In this document: piece by piece, positions 7,680 to 14,993 of the stretch
Numbering within the stretch: the first letter of the stretch is position 1
Layout of the letters: each line of letters opens with the position of its first letter
DNA from: Pseudomonadota bacterium
GTDB lineage: Bacteria; Pseudomonadota; Alphaproteobacteria; Sphingomonadales; Sphingomonadaceae
Length of the DNA: 42,738 bases
Reading direction: 5' to 3'
Assembly (NCBI GenBank): GCA_023387085.1
Contig: JAEWIL010000110.1
Location: 1-42,738 of the forward strand
Position numbers and translations under genes: made by a program
Notes under the pieces: generated by a model
The model's input: only the letters and a program-made list of their open reading frames with translations
Database searches by the model: none
What the model was told of the DNA's origin: nothing

Positions 7680-8873
7680 GTGCAACAAACGGAAGTCGTC
7701 ATCGCCGGCGCAGGGCCAGTCGGATCTGTAGCCGCAACGCGCTTGGCCACGATGGGAATCAACGTGATCGTCTGCGAGACCGAAGCGGCGTGCGCGCACG
7801 ACCTGCGCGCCTCGACCTTTCACGCGGCGACGATCGAGATGCTCGACGAGATCGACGCGGCGCAGCCGCTGATCGACCGCGGGCTGAAGGCTCCGGTCTA
7901 TCAAATGCGCGATCGCCGCAGCGGGGAATATGTCGAATTCGACCTCGCCGAAATCGCCGATCACACGCGCTTTCCCTTCCGCCTCCAGTGCGAACAGCAC
8001 CATATGTCGACGCTGCTCACCGAGCGGCTGCCCGAAACCGCGAATGCCGAGGTGCGTTTCAACTGCGAAGTGGTCGCCATAGAGCAGGACGCAGAGGGCG
8101 TTACGACCACGGTTCGCGATCACGGTATCGAGAAGCAGATTCGTTCGAAGTTCATGATCGGCGCCGACGGCGCGCATTCGGTGGCTCGCAAACAGCTCGG
8201 CATCGGCTTCGAGGGCTTCACCTACGACGAGAAGTTCCTGAGCCTTTCGACCCGCTACGACATCGAAAACGACGTCGCCAACCTCGCCTATGTCAATTAC
8301 ATGTCGGACCCCGACGAGTGGCTCGTGCTGCTCCGCGTTCCCGGTCTGTGGCGCGTCCTCGTCCCCGCCGACGTCAACGATGCCGACGAACTGCTGACCG
8401 GTGACGCCCGCGTCGCCGAAGTGTTCGACCGCATCATTCCCGGCAAGGCCATCGAGACCGTGCACCGCACGATCTACCGTGTGCACCAGCGCGTCGCAGA
8501 GAGCTTCGTGCAGGGCCGCGCGATGCTGATCGGCGATGCCGCGCACCTCAACAACCCGCTCGGCGGCTTCGGCATGAACAGCGGCATCCACGATGCCTGG
8601 AACCTTGCCGACAAGCTCTGGAAGATCCTGCGCAAGGACGCCGATGCCGACGTCCTCGGAATCTTCGACCGCCAGCGCCGGCACGCGACGCGCGAGTTCA
8701 TCCAGGCGCAAACCATCGCGAACAAGGCCTTCATCGAACAGGGCCAGGGCGAGACGCACCGCGCTCGGATGGAACGGATGGCCGAGATTCACGCCGACCC
8801 CGAACTGCGCCGCGCCTATCTGCTGCGCCAGTCGATGTTCGAAAGCCTTCAAGATGCGGAGAAAGTGGCATGA
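7680..8873 (+). CDS. FAD-dependent monooxygenase (p-hydroxybenzoate hydroxylase family)
   Basis: A 397-residue class A flavoprotein monooxygenase that would hydroxylate an aromatic or heteroaromatic ring using NAD(P)H and O2. The family motifs are complete: the dinucleotide fold VVIAGAGPVGS (7-16), the DG motif GADGAHS (161-167) and the GD motif with FAD-ribityl contacts, IGDAAHLNNPLGGFGMN (284-300). GTG 7680 is chosen because AGAGGG lies 6 nt upstream and the N-terminus then starts right at the Rossmann strand; an in-frame ATG at 7641 would add 13 unrelated residues. First gene of the long operon; its stop overlaps the next start by ATGA. The substrate is unknown, but its lead position suggests it opens the pathway. 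Confidence 0.93.
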   Translation: MQQTEVVIAGAGPVGSVAATRLATMGINVIVCETEAACAHDLRASTFHAATIEMLDEIDAAQPLIDRGLKAPVYQMRDRRSGEYVEFDLAEIADHTRFPFRLQCEQHHMSTLLTERLPETANAEVRFNCEVVAIEQDAEGVTTTVRDHGIEKQIRSKFMIGADGAHSVARKQLGIGFEGFTYDEKFLSLSTRYDIENDVANLAYVNYMSDPDEWLVLLRVPGLWRVLVPADVNDADELLTGDARVAEVFDRIIPGKAIETVHRTIYRVHQRVAESFVQGRAMLIGDAAHLNNPLGGFGMNSGIHDAWNLADKLWKILRKDADADVLGIFDRQRRHATREFIQAQTIANKAFIEQGQGETHRARMERMAEIHADPELRRAYLLRQSMFESLQDAEKVA

Positions 8874-9646
8874 CAGACACGACCAACCAAGCTCGTCGCA
8901 ACGCTGACATTCAGGGCTATCGCATGAAGTTCGGCGTCCTCGGGCCGTCGACCAACACCCATGTGCAGCCCGACTTCGACGATCTGCGCGTCCATGGCGT
9001 CACCAACCATTACAGCCGCATCATCGTCGACAACGCCCAGGCGGTGTCGAACGAAAGCTTCATGGCCGGCGCCTGGGAAATCAGCAACAACACCATCGCA
9101 GCCGTCGAGGGCGTGATGACCGCCGCCCCCAATTATCTGGTCATGGGCATGTCGGCCGTCACCTTTTTCGGCGGCGCGGAAGGCGCCGTCAAGTGGCGCG
9201 AGAATGTCGAGCGCGTCTCGGGCGTCGGCGTATCGACCGGTTCCGAAGCCACCGCCGCCGCGCTGAAAGCCTATGGCAACATCAAGAAGATCGCTTTCTT
9301 CTCGCCCTATTATCCCACTGCCAACGCCGAAGTGAAAAACTTCTTCGCCGACCACGGTTTCGAAACCGTCCGCGACATTGCGCTCCAGTGCCCATCGTGG
9401 CGCGCGATCGCCGAAGTGACGCCGCGTCAGGTGATCGATACGTTCAAGGCGCTCGATGGCGACGACGTCGACGCGATCATCCAGTGCGGCACCAACGTGT
9501 CGGCGATCCGCGAAGCGGCGGCGGCCGAACTCTACCTCGGCAAGCCGGTGATCGCGATCAACACCGCCACCTATTGGCATGCGCTGCGCGCCAACGGGAT
9601 CAACGACAAGGTCTATGGCTTCGGCCGCCTGATGAGCGAGTTCTGA
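8870..9646 (+). CDS. Asp/Glu racemase superfamily enzyme, arylmalonate-decarboxylase/maleate-isomerase-like
   Basis: A 258-residue protein of the superfamily that includes maleate cis-trans isomerase, Asp/Glu racemase and arylmalonate decarboxylase. FGVLGPSTNT (21-30) resembles the carboxylate-binding start of maleate isomerases. Of the usual cysteine pair only the C-terminal one is kept (C206 in IIQCGTN); the N-terminal position is GMSAVTFF (S95), as in the single-cysteine decarboxylases, and the ending YGFGRL also resembles that group. The likely reaction is therefore decarboxylation or a one-base isomerisation of an unsaturated or malonate-type diacid. The start overlaps the monooxygenase stop (ATGA); an internal ATG at residue 19 is possible. 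It probably acts early in the pathway, between monooxygenase and bicupin C. Confidence 0.8.
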   Translation: MTDTTNQARRNADIQGYRMKFGVLGPSTNTHVQPDFDDLRVHGVTNHYSRIIVDNAQAVSNESFMAGAWEISNNTIAAVEGVMTAAPNYLVMGMSAVTFFGGAEGAVKWRENVERVSGVGVSTGSEATAAALKAYGNIKKIAFFSPYYPTANAEVKNFFADHGFETVRDIALQCPSWRAIAEVTPRQVIDTFKALDGDDVDAIIQCGTNVSAIREAAAAELYLGKPVIAINTATYWHALRANGINDKVYGFGRLMSEF

Positions 9647-9648
9647 TC

Positions 9649-10404
9649 GTGGCCTCGCCCCAGATGATCGCCGAGCCGCTCAGCCGTATCCGCCCGTCCG
9701 AACTCGAATGGGAGCCGCTTGGCACGCACGGCATCCGCCGCAAGCGCCTCGGCTATGACGAAGCCACGGGCTTCGTCACGGCGCTGGTCGATATTCCCGT
9801 GGGCTGGCACGGCGGGGGTGTCGCCCATTATCACCACGCCTTCGAAGAAGTGTTCATGCTGAAGGGCTCGGTGACCGTCGGAGGGACGCATTACTGGCAC
9901 GCCGGCGACTATTTCTTCCGCCCCGCTCAGGTCGTCCACGGCCATGACGAGCGGTCGGAGGAAGGCACCACGGCGCTGATCCGCAGCGACGGCCCGCTCG
10001 AACTGCTGCTTGTCCACGAGCCGGTCGAGCCCGACGAATATCCCCTGCCCGCCTATGACGACGGACGCGGGCATCTCTACAGCCTGACGGTCGACGAGGT
10101 CGAATGGACCGCCGATGCGGAGTTCCCCGCCGACTGGCGCATCCGTCCGCTTTCGCGCGACGAGCGCACCGGCGCGCGCACCATCATGGTACAGGTCCCG
10201 GCGGGCTGGGAAGGCAGCGACAACGCCCGTCCCGCCGGCTGGGAAGCTTGCGTGCTTTCGGGCAGCATCACCGGTCAGAAGGCGCGCTTCGAACAGGGCG
10301 ACTATAGCGCTGGCCCGGCGGGCACCGAGATTTTCGGTGCGCTGTCGAGCGCCGAGGGTTGCACGGCGATCGTCTGGCTCTTTGCACCGGAGACCGCCAA
10401 CTGA
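9649..10404 (+). CDS. Bicupin protein C (active N-terminal cupin, degenerate C-terminal cupin)
   Basis: A 251-residue double cupin. The first domain carries HYH at 60-62, Glu at 66/67 and His at 97 (PAQVVHGH), a complete metal site; the second (about 130-250) has none. The N-terminal block WEPLG...K-x-L...TG-x-VTAL is shared with bicupin A (1367-2125), so the two probably arose by duplication. GTG 9649 begins 3 bp after the preceding stop; ATG 9664 is the alternative. The stop shares one base with the dehydrogenase start (TGATG). Being in the operon behind the monooxygenase, it could be a ring-opening dioxygenase or an isomerase; neither is shown by sequence. Confidence 0.82.
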   Translation: MASPQMIAEPLSRIRPSELEWEPLGTHGIRRKRLGYDEATGFVTALVDIPVGWHGGGVAHYHHAFEEVFMLKGSVTVGGTHYWHAGDYFFRPAQVVHGHDERSEEGTTALIRSDGPLELLLVHEPVEPDEYPLPAYDDGRGHLYSLTVDEVEWTADAEFPADWRIRPLSRDERTGARTIMVQVPAGWEGSDNARPAGWEACVLSGSITGQKARFEQGDYSAGPAGTEIFGALSSAEGCTAIVWLFAPETAN

Positions 10405-11429
10405 TGCGCGCCGCCCAGCTCTTCGGCCCTGCGGATCTTCGGATCGTCGATCTGCCCGTGCCCGTGCCCGGCCCCGGCCAGGCGCTGGTGCGGGTGATGC
10501 GCTATGCACCCTATGGCACCGACGTCGGCACCTATCTCAACCGCTACGGCCGTTATGTCACCGCTTATCCCGTCGGGATCGGCGCCGACTTTTCGGGCGT
10601 TGTCGAGGCGCTCGGACCCGATGTCACCGGGTTGAAGCCGGGGGACCGCGTCGCTGCGCTCGCGCTCGACCATTGCGGCCGATGCAGCAATTGCGAAAGG
10701 GGCCGCACCAACCTGTGTCTGGACCCCGCTTTCAAGAAACCCCCGCGGCAGACCTGCTGCGAAGAATATACGCTGGTCTCGGCCTGCAAGCTGGCGGTAC
10801 TGCCCGATGCCGTTTCTTTCGAAGACGCATCGATGCTCGCAGGGATCGTCGACGCGCTCAACGCCTTCGAGCAGATGGGCCTTCAGGCGGGCGATACCGT
10901 CGCCATCGTCGGGGTGGGCGCCATGGGGCTCGGCGCGATCGCGACCGCCGCGGCGCTCGATCTCGACATCGTCGCACTCGGCGGTACCGGCAAGCGTTGC
11001 GACATGGCGGCGAGCTATGGCGCGCATGTGCTGCCGATCGCAAGCCACGGCGAAGATCTGAAAGACCGCGCCCTCGCCCACCAGCCGGGCGGATTTGCGG
11101 CAGTCATGGAAACCACGGCATCCGACTGGGGGCTGGCCCAGGCCTTTGCCGTGGCCGCACCCGGCGCAATCGTCGCCGTCACGGGCGGCGGCGAGCTCAA
11201 GCTGACCGCCTGGGATGTCGTCGAGCGCGAACTGCGCCTGGTTGGCGTTCGCGCCGGACATCATCAGGAACAGGCGCTTGAGCTGATTGCCAGCGGCCGC
11301 CTCAGTTTGCGCCAGACGGTCAATGACCGATTCCCGCTCGACCGCGTAAGCGAGGCGTTTGCCCTGCTGGCGGGCGAACAGGCCCGGGACATCGGCCGGC
11401 TGATCATCGAAATCGGCGAGGCGGAATGA
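10404..11429 (+). CDS. Medium-chain (zinc-type) dehydrogenase/reductase lacking catalytic zinc ligands
   Basis: A 341-residue MDR-superfamily oxidoreductase with GroES-like N-terminal domain and Rossmann NAD(P) domain (IVGVGAMGLG near 170). The structural-zinc lobe is intact: C91, C94, C97 and C105 in CGRCSNCERGRTNLC. The catalytic-zinc site is not: the usual CGTD is YGTD (Y37), and the usual GHE block is GADFSG (60-65) as in zinc-independent quinone/enoyl reductases. It may therefore reduce an activated double bond or quinone-like intermediate rather than oxidise an alcohol. Start overlaps the bicupin C stop by one base and its end overlaps leuC-like 1 by 4 bp, so translation is coupled. Confidence 0.85.
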   Translation: MRAAQLFGPADLRIVDLPVPVPGPGQALVRVMRYAPYGTDVGTYLNRYGRYVTAYPVGIGADFSGVVEALGPDVTGLKPGDRVAALALDHCGRCSNCERGRTNLCLDPAFKKPPRQTCCEEYTLVSACKLAVLPDAVSFEDASMLAGIVDALNAFEQMGLQAGDTVAIVGVGAMGLGAIATAAALDLDIVALGGTGKRCDMAASYGAHVLPIASHGEDLKDRALAHQPGGFAAVMETTASDWGLAQAFAVAAPGAIVAVTGGGELKLTAWDVVERELRLVGVRAGHHQEQALELIASGRLSLRQTVNDRFPLDRVSEAFALLAGEQARDIGRLIIEIGEAE

Positions 11430-12832
11430 CGGGCCGCACGCTGTACGATAAATTGTGGGACGCCCATGTCATCCGCGAATATGGCGACGGCGCGGCGCTG
11501 CTCTACGTCGACCGGCATCTTCTGCAGGAAACGAGCACGCACCAATCGTTCGTATCGCTCCGCGAGAGCGGCCGTACCGCGCGGCGTCCCGAAACGCATC
11601 TGGCGGTGCCCGACCACGCGGTGCCGACCGACAGCCGCGGCGGCGCCATCGCCGATCCGCTGGCCGCGGCGCAAATCTCTGCTTTGCAGAAGAATGCGAC
11701 CGACTTCGGCCTCGGCTATATCGACCTTCACGACGCACGACAGGGTATCGTCCATGTGATCGGCCCGGAACAGGGCTTCACCCTGCCCGGCATCACGCTC
11801 GCCTGCGGCGACAGCCACACCTCGACGCACGGCGCATTCGGCGCCCTCGCTTTCGGGATCGGCGCAACCGACTGCGCCACCGTCATTGCCGCACAATGTC
11901 TGGTGCAGCAAAAGTCGAAGACGCTCGAGGTCCGCCTCGACGGCACACCGCAACCCTGGGTCGGTCCAAAAGACTATGCCCTGGCGCTGATCGGTGCGCA
12001 CGGCGTCGGTTTCGCGACCGGCCATGCGATCGAATATCGGGGCAGCGCCGTCGAGGCCATGTCGATGGCGGGTCGCATGACGCTGTGCAACATGTCGATA
12101 GAGGGCGGCGCCCGCGTCGGCATGATCGCCCCCGACCAGATCACCTTCGACTATCTCGCCGGCCGTCCCTATGCGCCGCAGGGCGAGCAGTTCGACCAGG
12201 CCGTCGCCTATTGGCGGACGCTGGCCAGCGACGCGGATGCGACGTTCGACAAGCGCGTCGCGCTCGATGTCGGCACCCTCGCCCCCTATGTCACCTGGGG
12301 CACCAGCCCGCAGGACGCACTGCCGATCACCGGCCGCGCGCCGAGCCCGAACGACGCCCCCAACGAAGGCGAAGCCCGCCGCTGGGCGCGCGCGCTGGAC
12401 TATATGGGAATCGCCGCAGGGCAGTCGCTCCATGACGTCGCGATCGACAAGGTGTTTATCGGCTCGTGCACCAATGGCCGGATCGAGGATCTGCGGATCG
12501 CCGCCGACGTCGCCAAGGGGCGCCGCGTTGCGGGCAATGTGCAGGCGATCGTCGTCCCCGGCTCGACTGCGGTGAAGCGGCAGGCCGAGGTCGAAGGGCT
12601 CGACCGCATCTTCCTCGAAGCGGGATTCGAATGGCGCCATTCGGGATGCTCGATGTGCGTCGCGATGAACAATGATCGTCTGGCGCCGCGCGAGCGCTGC
12701 GCCTCCACCTCGAACCGCAATTTCGAGGGGCGTCAGGGCCGCAATGGCCGCACCCATCTGATGAGCCCGGTAATGGCGGCAGCGGCCGCAGTTACCGGCC
12801 ATATGGTCGACGTTCGCGAGGTGATGGCATGA
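11426..12832 (+). CDS. LeuC-like hydratase large subunit 1 (aconitase superfamily)
   Basis: A 468-residue homologue of the 3-isopropylmalate dehydratase large subunit, full length. It starts like LeuC (TLYDKLWDAHV) and keeps the [4Fe-4S] cysteines (GSCTN near 355 and SGCSMC near 410) and the ACGDSHTSTHGAFG block. One variant is notable: SCTNGRIED, where canonical LeuC and the second copy in this operon have SCTNSRIED. It pairs with the LeuD-like subunit starting 4 bp before its end. There is no leuA or leuB nearby, so it is probably a catabolic hydratase of an alkyl-maleate/malate or citraconate-type acid, like dimethylmaleate hydratase (family analogy only). Leucine biosynthesis is a less likely role. 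Confidence 0.88.
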   Translation: MTGRTLYDKLWDAHVIREYGDGAALLYVDRHLLQETSTHQSFVSLRESGRTARRPETHLAVPDHAVPTDSRGGAIADPLAAAQISALQKNATDFGLGYIDLHDARQGIVHVIGPEQGFTLPGITLACGDSHTSTHGAFGALAFGIGATDCATVIAAQCLVQQKSKTLEVRLDGTPQPWVGPKDYALALIGAHGVGFATGHAIEYRGSAVEAMSMAGRMTLCNMSIEGGARVGMIAPDQITFDYLAGRPYAPQGEQFDQAVAYWRTLASDADATFDKRVALDVGTLAPYVTWGTSPQDALPITGRAPSPNDAPNEGEARRWARALDYMGIAAGQSLHDVAIDKVFIGSCTNGRIEDLRIAADVAKGRRVAGNVQAIVVPGSTAVKRQAEVEGLDRIFLEAGFEWRHSGCSMCVAMNNDRLAPRERCASTSNRNFEGRQGRNGRTHLMSPVMAAAAAVTGHMVDVREVMA

Positions 12833-13434
12833 CCCCGTTCACGACGCTCACGTCAAAGGTGCTGCCGATTCTCGAGGACCGGATCGACACCGACATCATC
12901 TTTCCCGCTCGCTTTCTGCTGCTGATGCAGCGTGACGAAATGGGGCGCTATTTCTTCGCCGATCAGCGCACCGCGCCCGATGGCTCCGAACTGCCGCATC
13001 CGGCGAACGACCCGCGTTACAGGGGCGCCGAAATCCTCGTCGCGGGCGCCGATTTTGGCTGCGGCTCGAGCCGCGAACAGGCGGTCTGGTCGCTCGCCAG
13101 CTTTGGCATTCGCTGCGTGATTGCCGAAAGTCTTGGCGAGATTTTCGCCGCAAACTGCTTGCGCAACGGCGTGCTCGGCATCACCCTGCCCCGCCCGGTC
13201 ATCGACGCGCTCGCGGCGGTCGAGGATCCCGTTACCGTCGATCTGGAGGCGCAGGAAATCCGGGCGGTGGGCACGGCCTTTCCGTTTTCGATACCGGCCG
13301 CGCACCGCGAGCGCCTGCTCAACGGATGGGACGATATCGACCTCATCCTCGCCCAGGAAGGCGACCGTCTGGACGCGTTCGAGGCCGCGCAGCGCAACAT
13401 TCAACCCTGGCTTTACGGAGCACCCCATGTCTGA
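12829..13434 (+). CDS. LeuD-like hydratase small subunit 1, divergent active-site loop
   Basis: A 201-residue swivel-domain subunit that pairs with the LeuC-like protein just upstream (ATGA overlap). It keeps DTDIIFPARF and GCGSSRE, the latter including the catalytic Ser/Arg of the aconitase family. The next residue is Gln (SSREQAVW), where LeuD and the second copy here have SSREHA. The C-terminal RKHC-type block is also altered to AAHRERLLNGW. These changes suggest a substrate other than isopropylmalate. The stop overlaps the next gene by 8 bp. No frameshift or truncation is seen. Confidence 0.88.
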   Translation: MTPFTTLTSKVLPILEDRIDTDIIFPARFLLLMQRDEMGRYFFADQRTAPDGSELPHPANDPRYRGAEILVAGADFGCGSSREQAVWSLASFGIRCVIAESLGEIFAANCLRNGVLGITLPRPVIDALAAVEDPVTVDLEAQEIRAVGTAFPFSIPAAHRERLLNGWDDIDLILAQEGDRLDAFEAAQRNIQPWLYGAPHV

Positions 13435-14077
13435 CGATCTGACGGAAAACTATAAGCGCGCCTTCGGTCGCCGGGTCGGCTTCGGCAGCAAGCCGGCGCT
13501 GATCCTGATCGACCTGTGCCGCGGCTATTATGATCCGGGCTGCGACCTTTATATGGGCAGCAACAGTTCGCTCGAATCCGCGCTGCGCGTACGCGAAGCC
13601 GCGTCGGCGGCGACCATCCCGGTCATCCTGACCAATGTCGTCTATCACCGCTCGACGATCGACGGCGGCCGCTTCTTCGAAAAGTCGAAGCCGCTGCGCT
13701 ATTTCATCGAAGGCGGCGAATATGGCGCCTGGGCCGAAGGGCTTGAACCGCGCCCCGAAGAACTGGTGATCTCGAAACAATATCCCAGTGCTTTCTTTGG
13801 CACCTCGCTGGCCTCGACCCTGACTGCGCTTGGCTGCGACAGCGTGCTGCTGACCGGCGTCTCGACCAGCGGCTGCGTGCGCGCCACCTGCGTCGATGCG
13901 ATGTCGCACGGCTTCCGCACCGCCGTGATCGCCGACGCGTGCGGCGACCGCCACGAAGCGCCGCACAATGCCAATCTCTTCGACATGGACGCCAAATATG
14001 CCGACGTGGTGAGCGAGGAGGAGGCCATCACTTTCCTGAACGGCCTGCCGCGCAAGGCGGGGGACGCGGCCGCATGA
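13427..14077 (+). CDS. Isochorismatase-like cysteine amidohydrolase (N-carbamoylsarcosine/maleamate amidohydrolase-like)
   Basis: A 216-residue cysteine hydrolase that would cleave an amide or N-carbamoyl group. The catalytic triad is complete: D29 (LILIDL), K117 (VISKQY) and C150 (TGVSTSGCVRAT). The STSGCVRAT block and GFRTAVI...ACGDR segment are those of N-carbamoylsarcosine amidohydrolase and maleamate amidohydrolase rather than of isochorismatases or nicotinamidases. The start at ATG 13427 overlaps the leuD-like stop by 8 bp. In the same operon HyuA/HyuB are the class of enzymes that make N-carbamoyl or amide products by ATP-dependent ring opening, so this enzyme may act directly after them. 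Expected products are ammonia (and CO2 if N-carbamoyl) and a carboxylate or amine. Confidence 0.87.
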   Translation: MSDDLTENYKRAFGRRVGFGSKPALILIDLCRGYYDPGCDLYMGSNSSLESALRVREAASAATIPVILTNVVYHRSTIDGGRFFEKSKPLRYFIEGGEYGAWAEGLEPRPEELVISKQYPSAFFGTSLASTLTALGCDSVLLTGVSTSGCVRATCVDAMSHGFRTAVIADACGDRHEAPHNANLFDMDAKYADVVSEEEAITFLNGLPRKAGDAAA

Positions 14078-14982
14078 CCAAGCGCCAGATCGAAATTGTC
14101 GAAGTGTCGGCGCGTGACGGTCTGCAGAATGAGAAGCAGATCTTTTCGACCGAGCAGAAGATCGAATTGATCACCCGCATGGTCGCATCGGGCGCGCGCC
14201 GTCTGGAAGTCGCCAGCTTCGCCCGTCCCGACCGCGTGCCGCAAATGGCCGACGCCGAAGCGGTGATCGCGGGCCTGTCGCTGCCCGACGATGTCGTCAC
14301 CATCGGTCTGGTGATGAACAAGAAAGGCGCCCTCAGGGCGCTGGAAACGAAGGTCAAGGAATTGGGCGCGGTGTGCGTCGCGACCGACGCCTTCGCGGGC
14401 CGCAATCAGGGGCAGACCTCGCGGGAATCCGCCGAAATGGCAGCCGACGTCGTGCGCTTTGCGCGCAGCGAAGGTCGCCGAGCGCAAGTCACCATCGGTG
14501 CGAGCTTCGGCTGCCCGTTGGAAGGCGAGGTCAGCGCCGATCATGTCGTCGAACTGGCCAGGCGCATCGCCGAGGCCGATCCGGTTGAAATCGCCCTTGC
14601 CGACACGATCGGCGTGGCGGTGCCCCAGCAGGTGTTCGCGCTCGTCTCCCGCGTCCGCGAAGCCATCGGGTCGATCCCGGTTCGCGTCCATTTGCACAAC
14701 ACGCGGGGCACCGGCATCGCTAACGCCTGGGCCGCGATCGAGGCCGGCGCCGCGACGCTCGACAGCTCGGTCGGCGGGATCGGCGGCTGCCCCTTCGCAC
14801 CCAACGCGACCGGCAATATCGCGACCGAAGACCTTCTTTACATGCTCGACCGGTCGGGTGTCGCCACTGGCTATGACCTAAGCCCGACGATCGAAACCGC
14901 CAAATGGCTGAGCACCGTGATGCGGGCGCAGCTTCCCGCGCTTGTCAGCCGTGCCGGCCCCTTCCCGACCCCCAAAGCCTAA
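14074..14982 (+). CDS. Hydroxymethylglutaryl-CoA lyase-like enzyme
   Basis: A 302-residue TIM-barrel lyase of the HMG-CoA lyase group, usual length. Key residues are present: R14-D15 (VSARDGLQNE), H206 and H208 (VHLHNTRG) and the cysteine-loop C239 (GGIGGCPFAP). It would cleave a 3-hydroxy-3-alkyl-acyl-CoA to acetyl-CoA plus a keto acid. The substrate-side block reads FARPDRVPQMAD, unlike the SPKWVPQM of typical HMG-CoA lyases, so a related substrate such as a citramalyl-CoA-type thioester is possible. The ATG at 14074 overlaps the amidohydrolase stop (ATGA). The class III CoA-transferase in the same operon can supply the thioester. No leucine-degradation genes (liu) are nearby. Confidence 0.88.
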   Translation: MTKRQIEIVEVSARDGLQNEKQIFSTEQKIELITRMVASGARRLEVASFARPDRVPQMADAEAVIAGLSLPDDVVTIGLVMNKKGALRALETKVKELGAVCVATDAFAGRNQGQTSRESAEMAADVVRFARSEGRRAQVTIGASFGCPLEGEVSADHVVELARRIAEADPVEIALADTIGVAVPQQVFALVSRVREAIGSIPVRVHLHNTRGTGIANAWAAIEAGAATLDSSVGGIGGCPFAPNATGNIATEDLLYMLDRSGVATGYDLSPTIETAKWLSTVMRAQLPALVSRAGPFPTPKA

Positions 14983-14993
14983 GGACCCTCCCC

